Assembly (NCBI GenBank): GCA_001931905.2 | Contig: MSJI02000492.1 | Coordinates: 25,544 to 89,543 of the forward strand | DNA length: 64,000 nucleotides | DNA from: Cladosporium sp. IMV 00045 | Taxonomy: Eukaryota > Ascomycota > Dothideomycetes > Cladosporiales > Cladosporiaceae | Reading direction: 5' to 3' | Shown here: in pieces, positions 1 to 11,027 of the stretch | Layout: every line of letters starts with the position of its first letter | How positions within the stretch are numbered: position 1 is the stretch's first letter | The notes under the pieces: generated by a model | The model's database searches: none | What the model saw: only the letters and a program-made list of their open reading frames with translations | What the model was told of the DNA's origin: nothing | Made by a program: the position numbers and the translations under genes

Positions 1-700
1 CCTGTCCACGCTTGTACATCAAGTCCCTATTCCACGTCGCACCCACCGTCACACCAGCCGGAAAAGCAGTCGCATTATCCACAAACCGCAGTCCCAGCGG
101 TCCATCCTGCAAACACAGACTCGGAAAGCGCAACCTATCCACCGGCCCCGTATTCCCCACACACAAGCCCATACTCCACCCCGTCCCCGTCGTCACATTC
201 ACTTTCTCCACCAAACTCATCTTCTCGACCAACTCCTTCGCTTTGCCATAACTCTCCCGCCACCCCTCCACGCTACCGCCTCTTGGACTAGGGTACCAGG
301 GCTCACTCTGCCCATCTCCCGGCACGGCGACGTGCCAGGCCCAAATTCCCCCGGCGGCCAACAGCAGCGCCAATGTCGCCGCGAACGCCAGCGCGAGCAC
401 GCACACGAACCGGCTCGGTAGGAGCCAGCGCTTCCACCACGCGCCGCCGCGCGCTCGTTGGGTTTCCAGCCATGCGAGCGGCTGGGGCGCGCTGCTGCTC
501 CTGTCGGTGTCGAAGACGGAGCGGAGAGGTTGCGAGGCGTCGTCGCGGTACGGGCGGTCGGAGCTCTTGAGAGGGTCGAATTCGTCGATGACGGAGAGTT
601 CGGAGTCGGAGGAGGAGTAGCGGTGCGTGCCGTCGAAGGGTTCGCGCGAGGGGGAGACCGGCCGGTCGAGTTCGTAGGATTCGGGCGATTTGAAGGGCAT
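1..700 (-). CDS. GH3 beta-glucosidase with N-terminal membrane anchor (partial, bglE-like)
   Basis: This frame is open from an ATG at 700 to the left edge, giving the first 233 residues. Residues 1-90 are a Ser/Asp-rich cytosolic tail. A hydrophobic segment follows at about 98-122 (FVCVLALAFAATLALLLAAG), which reads as a signal anchor of a type II membrane protein. From about 140 onward the sequence has features of glycoside hydrolase family 3, including CVGNTGPVDRL, FPSLCLQDGPLGLRF and ATWNRDLMYKRG. Family knowledge: these enzymes cleave terminal beta-D-glucosyl residues from cello-oligosaccharides, and Aspergillus BglE-type members have this same N-terminal anchor. The catalytic Asp and Glu lie beyond the window edge, so activity cannot be judged. 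Strongly supported as a gene; the substrate is inference. Confidence 0.88.
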   Translation of the reverse strand, partial: MPFKSPESYELDRPVSPSREPFDGTHRYSSSDSELSVIDEFDPLKSSDRPYRDDASQPLRSVFDTDRSSSAPQPLAWLETQRARGGAWWKRWLLPSRFVCVLALAFAATLALLLAAGGIWAWHVAVPGDGQSEPWYPSPRGGSVEGWRESYGKAKELVEKMSLVEKVNVTTGTGWSMGLCVGNTGPVDRLRFPSLCLQDGPLGLRFVDNATAFPAGVTVGATWNRDLMYKRGQ

Positions 701-1302
701 GGTTGGGTGAGGCTATGAGGACATGTCGGTGGTGGGTTGGGTGAGGTGTTGTTGGCAAGAGAATGGATTGGCGGTGTAGATGATATGTTTCTGTGACACT
801 CTCTCTTCTAGATGGGTAGCTTGGTGGTACTACCTACGTCTTGGAAGGTTGCGTGAAGGTATAAGTCGACGAATGCTCGTACCAGGTGTTTGTGAGGGGT
901 CTAGCGGTCGGTAGTGCTGGAGTAGTCTTTCCACCCCTGCCGATCCAAGTCTGGGGGATTTTTGGCTAAATGATCCTACGTCATGTTGATAGGCGATTTC
1001 CGTTCACTTACAATCGACCTGGTATTTGATGTACACGCCGACTTGAAGACTTTGCTACAACAAACATCTCGAAAAGAATCTTGGTTTCTTTATGTTGCCA
1101 TGGATCATGTTCGACATCAATATGGCCGGTAGTAATAAGATCAATAAATCCTCTCTTCATCATCTCATCATGCATCCAACTGCCTGTCTTTCCTGATATC
1201 GCGTTGAGCTGTGCGCAAGACATAGGAAAGGAAAAGAACAACGGAAGAAAAGAAAGACACAAAGAAAAGCACATCCACTCTCCCCCAGAACACCCAACAA
1301 TT
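701..1302. other. intergenic: promoter of the beta-glucosidase and 3' end of the next gene
   Basis: No convincing coding exon was seen. Upstream sequence of the minus-strand beta-glucosidase occupies the left part. The right part (about 1080-1302) is the 3' flank of the MMS1_N gene. Overlapping open frames here lack family features. Confidence 0.6.
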
Positions 1303-4300
1303 TTACATCCACATATCAACCAACCCCCTCACCTCCTCTACCACCCCCTCCACAGCCTCCACCTCCCCATCCAAATGCCCCTTAACCCACTGCCCAACCC
1401 TATCCTGCCTGTCTGCCAACTCCCTCAAAGCAGCCTTCAACCTCTCCACCCCACCCCTCCCCAGCACCCTCGCCAACACATCCCCGTCAACATGCCTATC
1501 CGCCTCCGGCCCAAGACCGTCCGAGGGGAAAAGCGCAATTTCCTCTTCATCCTCTTCATTCTCCTCTCGTCCAACAAACCCAACCGGCACACCCCTCTCC
1601 CTCCCCCTGCCAACCTCATCATCAACACCATACGGCGGCAGCCGCGCCAAATGCGGGCTGAAATCCACACTCCACTCCACCACGCGCTGCAGCCAGAACA
1701 GACGGCGCCAGAGCCTCTCGTCCAACAGGCTGATGCCCGTCATGGAGCCGTCGGTGGAGAGGCCGATGATGTTCGAGGCCAGCACGCCTGCTGGTGGTGC
1801 TGTGCGCCAGAGCGGGCGGGTGGCGCCTTGCGTGATGCGGATGAGGGATTGGGGAAGCGCGGCTTCGAAGAGGAGGCGCGTGCGGTGCCGCGTGGGAGAG
1901 GTGGGGTGGGGCGAGCTGAGGCCTAGGAGGAGGCTGTCGCGCGTGGAGAGGAGGGCGATGTTGGATTGTTGTTTTTCTTCTGATTCTTCTTTGCTGGGGA
2001 GAGAGACGACGGTGTGGCTGATTGAGTCGTCGATTCTTGGAGATTGTGCGACGAGCACGAGGCGGTGCGTGAAGTCTTCTTCTTCTGTTGGTGTGGTGGG
2101 CTTTTCGAGCCGCAGAGTCACGAGGCCGTCTGTGGCTGTTGAGATGTGGATGAGTGGTTTCGAGACCGAGATGGCGGTTCCTCTGCTCGCTAGCTTGAAG
2201 GGCGTGCATATGTTCTCCCATTTCCTTTCGGTGGTGTCGAATCTGGATAGCAAGATGTTCGATCCGGTGCATACGATGTATGTCAGCTCGTCGTACAGTG
2301 CCAGGCAGTATACGGGATGATCGAATGTGACGCTGCGGCCTTCTTTGACGTTGTCGATCTGCCCGTTGCGATAGCTTGCTTGTAAGAAAGCAATGCGCCC
2401 TTTCACATTTTGGTTCTGTTTCGTGTAACTGCCTCCAACCATAACGAAGCAGTAGCGTTTGCCGTTTTGCTGGAAAGACCACTCCAGAAGAGCATACACA
2501 GATTCTCCAGGTTGCAAGTCGAATCGGTACGGTTCAAAGTCCCTGTCTGCTGGAATGAAGTCAATGACTGGCCAGATCTGCCGCCGCACTTCTGGTTGGG
2601 CGTTTCGTTTGTTCGATGGGAATGAGCGGACGTCAGAGGAGACGGAGGCGCAGACTAGGTTCCGCTGTTGCTCGGCGTAAATCAAGCGAGTTGGCGTGCC
2701 TGATACTGGGATCTGTCGTGGAACTACGGTTGTGTTTTGATCCAGAGAAGCGAAACAGACTTCAGTAGGAGAGATGATCACGAGAGAGTCGGCGAGCGAT
2801 CCAATGAGCTCGGTTCCACTCAGGTACTCGCTGGAAGGCACGGATGAAACAGTCGTAATGGCGCCTTGTGCCATGTCTGGTCGGGCCAAATCTGACATCC
2901 AAAGGTTTTGCACGTTCAGAGACACAGCAGACGGCCCATCCCATGTGATCACGCAAGTATCGACTCCGCTGAATGCGAATGCTTTACCCGCATCGCTCGA
3001 TTGTCGATGCAGTCTGACTGTCTCGTGACCGAAGTCCACGCTCTGGACACGACCAAACGCGGGCGAGCTTGCAGTGTCAATGATGGCAGAAATCAATCTG
3101 CCGTCCCGTAGGCCGCATGCAGCAATGAGATGATGCGAATTGGTTTCTGCTTGGGCTGGGTGCAGCAGCACAATATTGTCGCACAAACTTTGCTGGTCCT
3201 CGATGATTTGCACCGAGTCAAGTAGAGTCAATGTAGGAGATGTTGTGGTGTTGACCTTGAAGACTTGAAGCTTGCCCTGGACAGTGGCGGTAACACCAAT
3301 GATGCTGTTTCCAACCACATTGGTAGCCAGGCATGTGGGAACATTTCCCAACGTTTTTGGCTGGTGGATTTGTTGCAGACCTTCCGGTTCTCCATCGTCT
3401 TCGTCTGCTCCGGTTTGGGAATGATGTTTGAAAGTCACAAGCTTTGAGCCTTCGCTGCTTCGTTCAATGACAATCACACAATTGTGGCTGGGCTCCACGG
3501 AGGCCGCGACGATAGTGCATTCATTACCAGCATCCCACCGAGAGCGATCTTCGAAACTGGACATGATACTCGCGCTAGTGCAGATCGCCGTTTCGCTCAC
3601 TTGCACAAGATGGCCATGTCCAAGTGCGTTCGCCGTGAGAGTACGCTCACTGAAAACCATTGCACCGGTTTCAGTATCGTCTAACTCACTCAAGCCGCGC
3701 AAGTCTGGAGTGATGTCGAGCAGGCGCGTTGACGAAGGCGAGGAGAGCAAAATCAAGATCGAACCAGTCGAAACATTTGGAAGCACCCAAGCGCCCATCG
3801 CATTCTTCAATCCGTCAACTTCAAAGTAAGTGGCCAATCGCGCCTCGAGACCCTTTCGAAGTTCGGTAATACTGCCGTACGGCTGACGGCCGGAAGTCAC
3901 AAAGACGGCATCAGTGGTGCGCGCTGATCTTCCCAGTGAATGTGGCAGATTCGAAACGACCATATCCGCGCAAGATGCCCAATTGGACAGAATCTCGCTG
4001 TCTTGCATCTCCATGGTGTCGACTCTACTTTTGTTGTTGATGATGCCTGCGGATGGCCAGTTGCCCATATGGACCACCCGACCGTTGCTCATATCGCCGA
4101 CCACAGCAAGAATATCCGGGTCGCTGGGATCGCCGAGCGAGGCGAAGGCGGTGCCGACGTGGCACCGTACATCTCCTGCATGGCACGTATAAATGGTATC
4201 GATGCTTGTGACAGTGGCGAGTAAGACCAGGCCATCTTCTCGGACGAGATGAATGTCATCCTGGCCTTGTCTCGCCGATTTGTTGCGTTGAGGTTTGCAC

Positions 4301-5295
4301 CAGCTGGTCCAGACTGGTTTTCTTGAAGAGCTGCCGGGATAGGAAGGCAACTCATTTCCAGGCCGAAGGACAATACTTCGCATTGATCCGGACAGGATAT
4401 CTTTTTGCAGTTTCATTTCAGCGCCAGTGACCAAGAGGAAAGAGGCCTCTCTGAGTGGAATCAGTAAGCTGGGCACAGTCCTGGCGGTGTCGATAGTCTG
4501 AGACTGATGTGTTTGAGCGCGAATGAGCTCCGAATTGCCGTACCAATCGATCCAGACGGCCCTAGTTTTGCGATTTTCGATGACGATGAGGAGCAAAATA
4601 ATGTGATCTGGGTCTTTGTCGGGTGGAAGGAGGAAATCCATGTGTTGGATCACGCCCTGCGTTGTGAATGCCCGCTCTCTGTTGACGGGGTACCAGTCCG
4701 GGTGTGATAAAGCGATCTCACGTTGAATTTGGGCAGTGTCTTTTGCGGCGTAGACGAGGATTTCTCGTTCGCTCGCGGCAAGAGCAACCGCTCGAGAATA
4801 GGGGTCGACTGCGAGGTGCACTCCCGGTTGATGGATTTGCTGCTCAAACCGTGGAGTGAGCAACGACTGATGCTTGAATTTTGGATTCCCAGTGCCATCA
4901 TCCTCGAGATATAAGAACATAAGATCGCACGAGTCCAAAGCGAGTACGACACACTGCGGTGGTCCAGATCTCCCAGAGGGGCCGGCATTGTCGCCCGTTT
5001 GTTCCTTCTTGATTAAATCGTCTCCACTGTCTGGTAGATCAGGTTCGAGGTTGAATGTTTTTGCCGTCCAAATGCGAGCTCCAAAGTCGTCCTTGGTGGC
5101 GATGTGTTCGAGATGGCCATTGTGCTTGACTTGCTTGACGTGGATGAAATCCTCGCCTACGAATACGACATCGTTGAAGTCCCAGTGGCGAATGCGGGCA
5201 TGTAAGATATATTTACAAACTGGTGAGCGAACGATGCTCTTGGTGAGGACCCCGGGCCTGGACATTGTGGCTGTAGGAGGCTGGACTGACCCCAT
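1303..5295 (-). CDS. MMS1_N / DDB1-CPSF160 superfamily beta-propeller protein
   Basis: A single uninterrupted exon of 1,330 codons starting at an ATG at 5295. The N-terminal part (about residues 10-560) has the character of the MMS1_N domain shared by DDB1, CPSF160, RSE1 and MMS1, for example YILHARIRHWDFNDVVFVG, IDWYGNSELI and VQVSETAICTSAS. The rest shows many hydrophobic-beta patches (CVITWDGPSAVSLNV, GRIAFLQASY) compatible with further WD-like propellers. Known relatives act as scaffolds in cullin-4 ubiquitin ligases, in splicing or in polyadenylation. Which of these this protein serves is not readable from sequence. A recognisable CPSF_A C-terminal domain is not obvious; instead the tail (about 1250-1330) is acidic and coiled. 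It lies divergent to the TBC gene, separated by about 1.1 kb. Confidence 0.7.
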   Translation of the reverse strand: MGSVQPPTATMSRPGVLTKSIVRSPVCKYILHARIRHWDFNDVVFVGEDFIHVKQVKHNGHLEHIATKDDFGARIWTAKTFNLEPDLPDSGDDLIKKEQTGDNAGPSGRSGPPQCVVLALDSCDLMFLYLEDDGTGNPKFKHQSLLTPRFEQQIHQPGVHLAVDPYSRAVALAASEREILVYAAKDTAQIQREIALSHPDWYPVNRERAFTTQGVIQHMDFLLPPDKDPDHIILLLIVIENRKTRAVWIDWYGNSELIRAQTHQSQTIDTARTVPSLLIPLREASFLLVTGAEMKLQKDILSGSMRSIVLRPGNELPSYPGSSSRKPVWTSWCKPQRNKSARQGQDDIHLVREDGLVLLATVTSIDTIYTCHAGDVRCHVGTAFASLGDPSDPDILAVVGDMSNGRVVHMGNWPSAGIINNKSRVDTMEMQDSEILSNWASCADMVVSNLPHSLGRSARTTDAVFVTSGRQPYGSITELRKGLEARLATYFEVDGLKNAMGAWVLPNVSTGSILILLSSPSSTRLLDITPDLRGLSELDDTETGAMVFSERTLTANALGHGHLVQVSETAICTSASIMSSFEDRSRWDAGNECTIVAASVEPSHNCVIVIERSSEGSKLVTFKHHSQTGADEDDGEPEGLQQIHQPKTLGNVPTCLATNVVGNSIIGVTATVQGKLQVFKVNTTTSPTLTLLDSVQIIEDQQSLCDNIVLLHPAQAETNSHHLIAACGLRDGRLISAIIDTASSPAFGRVQSVDFGHETVRLHRQSSDAGKAFAFSGVDTCVITWDGPSAVSLNVQNLWMSDLARPDMAQGAITTVSSVPSSEYLSGTELIGSLADSLVIISPTEVCFASLDQNTTVVPRQIPVSGTPTRLIYAEQQRNLVCASVSSDVRSFPSNKRNAQPEVRRQIWPVIDFIPADRDFEPYRFDLQPGESVYALLEWSFQQNGKRYCFVMVGGSYTKQNQNVKGRIAFLQASYRNGQIDNVKEGRSVTFDHPVYCLALYDELTYIVCTGSNILLSRFDTTERKWENICTPFKLASRGTAISVSKPLIHISTATDGLVTLRLEKPTTPTEEEDFTHRLVLVAQSPRIDDSISHTVVSLPSKEESEEKQQSNIALLSTRDSLLLGLSSPHPTSPTRHRTRLLFEAALPQSLIRITQGATRPLWRTAPPAGVLASNIIGLSTDGSMTGISLLDERLWRRLFWLQRVVEWSVDFSPHLARLPPYGVDDEVGRGRERGVPVGFVGREENEEDEEEIALFPSDGLGPEADRHVDGDVLARVLGRGGVERLKAALRELADRQDRVGQWVKGHLDGEVEAVEGVVEEVRGLVDMWM

Positions 5296-6383
5296 TATGA
5301 GAACATGATTCGCACGAAAGGTGGGCGAAGAGTCAGAACATTGAGTCTGCTCCCTTCGGAAGCGTGTGAATGAATGTCAGTCAAATAAATATCTCGGAGT
5401 GTCGCTGACTTGGTGTGTGTATTGTTGTAATACGAGGCGCCGGAGAGGGCAATGACTGCAGCAACCTATCTGGGTGTTACTGCAGTGTTTGAGGTGTGCC
5501 TTGCTTTGGGCGCAAGTGGGCAGTGGATGGGGGAAAAATTCTTTGACAAGCGATTATTGGAGTGATGCGGCTCGACGGGGGCGGCGGTGGTGTCACTGGT
5601 TGATGTGTGATATGTATGTTGGACAAGGTACAATATTATCAAGTATTGTCGTGGATGTTGTGGTGCTTCGCTAGCAAATTCCTGGCATCTCGCTCGTCTC
5701 TCTGCCACCGTCTGGCTGGCTGGCTGGCTGCTTCTCTCCACACCCACCAACATCTTCATCATCGTCTCTCACTGCAAGCGCGTGCTGGGAAAGATACTAC
5801 ATGACGGCTGGACCTGTCAAGCCAATCCGACCTCATCCACCTCACCTCACCTCACCACTCATCATTGAAACCCTACCTGTACGCTTGAAGCACATTGCAG
5901 CTGCTGCGAGTAATAACCCACAGCGGCACTTCTCGTCAACAACTGCTCGGTAAGATTGCGACCAAGGCGTCATGGGTGGCCGGCTTTTGGTGCATCTTCC
6001 TCACTGACTCCCAAGGCGGTGGCGCAGATCCCGAGCAGACTTGCATGAAAAGGCGGCCAAATGCGATGTATCACAATCCTCGTCCGTCGCATGCAGTAGT
6101 CTCATCGTCTCGTTGTACGAATTCACACGCGCGACCTCGACCCGCCTCCCCGTGCTTCACCAAATAACTGGCCCCACGGCTTGACTGGACAGCTTCCCGA
6201 TCGTTTAAACCCATACCCACCGCGCTGGTAATAAATTCCGACTCTCTCCCACGTTTGGTACCACGTGTGTTTGCACGGCAGTCTTGTCCCTCTACTCCTT
6301 GCATAGCACAAGCGTCACCACGGCCCGGTGTATTTTAGGCGTGGCGGCCGCCGGTATCTCAATCATCGGCAAGCCGGTACGAC
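5296..6383. other. divergent promoter region between the MMS1_N-type gene and the TBC gene
   Basis: About 1.1 kb without a supported gene. It holds a short CTGG-type microrepeat near 5709-5730 and pyrimidine-rich runs. Small frames on both strands (for example 5466-5762 minus) have low-complexity composition and no recognisable domain. Presumed to carry both 5' untranslated regions and promoters. Confidence 0.6.
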
Positions 6384-7922
6384 ATGCCCACCGACATGGA
6401 GGCGGCGTCTATCAACGAAGACATCCCTGTGCACGACAGCAGGTCAGATGCACCATCGACCAGCTCATCTACCCATCTCAAGGAGAATCAGGTTCCACCC
6501 TTGTCCGGAGTCAAAAAACAAGCTCTAAGCGAGGCGGAAGAGGCTAAAGTACAGCTCATCATCAATGCCACTGAGAGCCGAGACTACCAGGCGCTTAGTG
6601 AGCTTGCATCGAGTTCGGGTGGATTGATCGATGATGAGGTTCGCCGTGTAGTATGTATGTTAAACACGACTATTCTCAACAGTGGACCCAATGCTTACCA
6701 TCAACAGGGCCAATCGTCCTAGGAGTCAAGGATACACAAGACGACCACGTCGACTGGGAAGACCTACCACAACACTCAGAAGAAACACAGAAAGACCTTG
6801 ATGTCGACCGCAGTTTCATCTACTACCCGAAAGGTATGATTCCCCACCTCGTTTGCCAGCGCAAAATGCAGTTACCCGTCCATTGTTGTCCCCTGACGAA
6901 TAACAACACCGGACAGGCGAGTCCGACAAGCGCCTAGACGCGCGGAAGCAGGAGTTGTCAAATGTCATTACCGAAGTGCTGCGGAGACATCCCATGCTCT
7001 CCTACTTCCAGGGCTATCATGACATCGTGCAGGTTCTGCTACTCGTCCTCGGAGCCGAAGCGGCACCTCCAGCCGTCGCTCGGCTATCCCTCCTGCGCAT
7101 CCGTGATTTCATGCTGCCGACCATGACCGGCGCGATATCCCATCTCCAGCTCCTACCTGCCATCCTGAAAGCAGCAGATGCGGAACTCTTCGACCACCTC
7201 AGCCAAACAGCGCCCTTCTACTTCGCCCTCTCCGCCACCCTGACCCTCTACGCGCATGACATCCAAGAATACGGCGACATAGCTCGCCTATTCGACTACC
7301 TCCTCACCAACGAAGCAGTCGCCTCCATCTACCTTTACGCCACCGTAAGCCCGCATCCCCTCAACAAGAAAAAAACCCCTCAAAGAAACCTAACCAATCA
7401 CTCCCATCCCAGATCATCCTCTCCCGCAAACAAGAACTCCTCTCCCTCGAAGCCGACGAACACGACATGCTGCACTCCATCCTCTCCAAGCTCCCCAAAC
7501 CCCTCGACCTCGACGCCCTGATCTCCCGCTCCGCCTCCCTACACGCCTCCCACCCCCCAAACCGCCTCCCAGGCCTAACCTGGTTCCGCATCTCCTCCAA
7601 CAGCGTGCTGAAAACGACACGCGACTTGCCAGCGCTCGCTGCGCAATCGCTAGAGGACGGGGAGAGGTTTCTTGAGCGACATGCCGAGGATATCAGGAGG
7701 GACGAGCACAGGCAGAAAATGCTCGAGCGGGCGCGCGTGCTGGCGCTGAGGTACCGGAGGCCGGCGGTTGCGACTGGAACGGCGGTTCTGGCGGCGCTGT
7801 TGGCGCTTTGGCTTAGGAGGTTGGATGGGGTTGCGGTTCCCTTGAGTTGGGCTGGGGTGTATCAGGCTGGTTGGACGGTGCAGGCGAGGATGTGGGGGTT
7901 GGTGGAGAAGTTGGTGAGGTGA
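6384..7922 (+). CDS. TBC-domain Rab GTPase-activating protein (GYP8/TBC1D20-like)
   Basis: Four exons: 6384-6654, 6708-6833, 6917-7344 and 7413-7922. Each junction uses GT-AG and keeps frame (exon 1/2 restores a VVWPIVLG core). The TBC signature is complete: the arginine-finger motif DVDRSF in exon 2 and the glutamine-finger motif YFQGYHDI in exon 3. A hydrophobic segment near the C-terminus (TGTAVLAALLALWL) looks like a membrane anchor. The order TBC domain then C-terminal anchor is typical of TBC1D20/Gyp8, which stimulate GTP hydrolysis by Rab1/Ypt1-class GTPases at ER/Golgi membranes. The ATG at 6384 is the first in frame with exon 1. The exact Rab target is inference. Confidence 0.87.
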
Positions 7923-8307
7923 AGAGGTGGGTGGCAATGCTTTGTTAGAGCTGATTTGTTGTTCACATTTATTCAGCTTACCATGTATCATAATACAACA
8001 CAGTCTCCAATTGCCGAATTACAAAAGAGGACTCCAAGGTTGATGACATGACTGGTGAAATATAAAGCATATCGTATCAATTAAGATATATATCCTATCG
8101 TAAGCTAAACATTCAAGCTTATAAAAAATGCTAGTCCAGCTTGCCATCCATCTCTTCTTGCGGATAAGACAAGCCGTGACTGGGTATATGTGCTAGTGTC
8201 AAACACAGAAAGGTATTAAGACGACGACGATGGAGAGGAGAACGGCTGGGCGAAAGAAGGAAAACATCCACAGGCGTGCCGACACAGGCATACGCCCGCG
8301 CTCACAC
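7923..8307. other. convergent 3' intergenic region
   Basis: A 385-bp A/T-rich spacer between the converging TBC and GATA-factor genes. No gene, repeat or RNA was seen; it presumably contains both polyadenylation regions. Confidence 0.5.
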
Positions 8308-9999
8308 TCACTGCTCATGATGACTCTCCGCGTTCTCCTGACTTTCTTCGCTCCTGGTGAATTCCGCGAACCCTGCCTCGCCGCTCTCCGCTCTCTCTTC
8401 CGTTCGTGCTCTCTTGGGCGATCTTTCCTGCTCGTCTGGTTTGTGGTCTTGCTCTTCACTCTGATCTTGACCGTGATTTTGCTGTTCCTGCTCCTGTTCC
8501 TTTTCCTGCTGCGCCTTTTGTTCCACGGCGACCTCCGCACTCGCATCACCTTTCTTGACGCTCTCCAGCTCTTTCCTCAGAGACTCCACCTCCCGCCTCG
8601 CCTCTTGCTCCGAAGCTTCCAGCTCGCTCACCCTCCCGCGGAACAAGTCGTTGATCACTTCCAGCTCGCTAACACGAGTTCGCAGCGCGTTGTTCTGCGC
8701 CACGACGGCGTCGTAGCTCTGAGGCGCTTCGAGATGGTGCGGACCAGGCGATGCGAACGAGTCTGCAGGCATGGACACCGTGTCGAAGATGTGCTGCGGC
8801 GCTATGTTGGGGTTCTGGTGGTGATGCGCGTGCTGTTGCGACGGCGTGCCGCTGCGGCTCAGCGAGGCGCCGGGAGAAGCGAGGCGGTCGTGACTTTGTT
8901 GCGCTCCGCTGCCCATCTGAGGCGCGGGAGGGAGGTTGTGAGGCACGTACGGCGGCGCTGCTCCGGCATGGCCCGCGTGGGCGACGTCGGGGTGGGCGGC
9001 GGGAAAGCCTGGACCCGGCTGGGAGTGGGTGTGAGTGTGAGGGGAGAGGTCGGTGGGGTTGCCATTGCGGTCGTGTTTGCGCGGTGTTTGCGAGGTTCTG
9101 ACGCGGTTGCGCGATTTGATCACGTCGGTTTTGAGCGAGATGGGGCGCGGGCGGCCGTGCAGTTTGAGGAAGAGGCCGCAGGCATTGCAGAGGACGGAGC
9201 CGGCTTCGTCGCGTCGCCAGAGCGGGGTGGTGGAGGTGGTGCAGTTTTGGCACACGGGCTGTGAGGGAGGTGTCAGATCATTGATGTACGTACAAATGCA
9301 TGTTTGTGAATGTTTGTTGATGGAGGTAATCGGTATCGATTGCTGTTATCGATATGGAGCGCAATCTGATAAGGCTCCTGTTCTCGAGGCGACAAGTCGC
9401 GGCATATGATCGACTTACCGGCCCATTCTGTTGCCCGCCCGCGGTGGCTGCCGGGGCGTAATGAGGTTGGCTCATGTTGTCGGGCGACTGGTCGAGTTTG
9501 CTGTAGAAGGAAGGAATCAGTTTGGTGATGCTCTGCTTTGCGCTTTGCAGACGCCGGCCTCGGCTTGGCGTAGGAGGCAGGAGGAGCTGGCTTTGCGACA
9601 GAAGATTCGTTGAGATAGACACTCTTGTTGTGCCTTCAATGGTTGTGCCCGATATTCTGGTTGCAACAATGCTCTTGCTGGTCTAAAACATCGCATCCCT
9701 CTGTTCGACCGCCATCCCTCATTCCGCCGCCTTCTTCTCACTCACCTCTCACTTTCACTATCACTCTCACGCTTCACCGGCGCAGCAGGAGCGCTGGCAG
9801 CCAAGGATGCCAAAGCAGCAAGAGCAGGGAGCTGCCCAGAGCCGTACTTGTATTGTTCAGGCAGATCTTTCGAGGATGATTGCGGTCTGGTAACAGACAA
9901 CTGGAATGGAGGATGCGAGCTCGATTGTCGAGTCTGCGGGTTCGGAAAGAGAGGTGCTTGGCGGATGTGCTCCGGTGGAGGCGCTGCGACTTGGAGCAT
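8308..9999 (-). CDS. areB: GATA zinc-finger transcription factor with leucine-zipper-like C-terminus (AreB/NreB type)
   Basis: Three exons are supported: 9746-9999, 9419-9623 and 8308-9258; phases close to give 469 codons if the ATG at 9999 is used. Exon 3 begins inside the GATA finger (CQNC, then 17 residues, then CNAC; core [19 protein letters not shown]) followed by the basic tail [13 protein letters not shown] heptad-rich segment follows ([20 protein letters not shown]). Finger plus coiled coil is the hallmark of AreB/NreB/ASD4, known as negative or modulating regulators of nitrogen catabolism that oppose AreA. The 5' end is uncertain: the open frame continues upstream of 9999 to a possible acceptor near 10050 ([10 protein letters not shown]), so a further 5' exon is likely. 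The 9624 acceptor (ACAAG) is weak. Confidence 0.75.
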
Positions 10000-10059
10000 T
10001 GACGGGTCGTATAAATGATAGGAAGAGATGTCGTTTTGCGATTCCTGGAAATCACAGAG

Positions 10060-11027
10060 CGGCGGAGGATAGACAGCTCTGGATTGACGGCGTCTTTCGA
10101 TCAATTGATGCCGCTTGAAACGATGGCAGGCGCTTAAAAGTGCAGATGGACGATGAGATAGATGCCACACAATGCCATGTAATAATTGATTGGATAGAAG
10201 ATTGACAATATGAAGATACTCGCAGCGATCAATGACTTTCTAGAAAGCACTTGTTAAACATTGATAAGGGGTTGCGATAAGATAGCAATACCTTATCCCT
10301 TGCCGTATGCCGTCCGACTAGACTAAGCGCTGGTTAGTTCACGATGCGAGATGAACTGATGTGTAAGCGATTCGTGTCTTTTACTCGTAGGCGTTGGTAT
10401 GATTTGCTTCCTCTACTTGTCAATTTCCAGGAAATCAGTCTTGTAATGCATCAAGTATCAAGGTCGCCTTGCCATTCTCCCAAACTCTGGTTTCCCTCTT
10501 TGTGATTATCTCCTTGGAGATTGTAGATCGACAGGGATCATCTGCAATGAGATAAGGTTTCAAAACATCTAATAACTATGAGAAGATCTCGCGACGAGGC
10601 TAGGTACTTCAGCAAGACCATTACAACCTGTGATATTAGCTGAAGTCGGTTTATTACTTCGCCACGTCGATAGACAGCCATATTCAGCTTTTCCAATGCA
10701 ATCAAGGATGATTCAACAGGCTCCATGGTCTGTTCATATCCGGTCTCATTATTGAGTCTTTTGATAATTCACAATCAGGCGTTTGAGGGGCGGTCGCGGT
10801 CCGTTCGTTACTAACCGCCTCGACCGCCTACCGCAGAGCCGCGGTCTGTCCACCGGTGGTGCTAGTCGTCGATGCCCCAGATCCTAAAGTCCCCATTCAT
10901 GACACCTGACAGGCGACAACAACAACTCATTAGCAAATAATCCAAACATACAGAACACAATTTTCCTACTTCCTCGAAACACGTCAGACAAGGCAATCAA
11001 TGGTCAAACCCTGGCAAATTACTCACA
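10060..11027. other. divergent upstream region of the GATA factor and LSB6
   Basis: Nearly 1 kb without a supported coding exon. Several GATA/TATC hexamers occur (for example around 10261-10300), which would suit autoregulation of GATA factors, but I did not test enrichment. It may hold the missing 5' exon and leader of the GATA factor gene. Confidence 0.45.

Noticed and set aside
303..758. Minus-strand open frame over the start of the beta-glucosidase
   Set aside because: Low-complexity Arg/Pro/His composition; the overlapping frame from ATG 700 encodes clear GH3 sequence.
5466..5762. Minus-strand ORF in the divergent promoter
   Set aside because: No domain and biased composition; lies between two divergent core genes.
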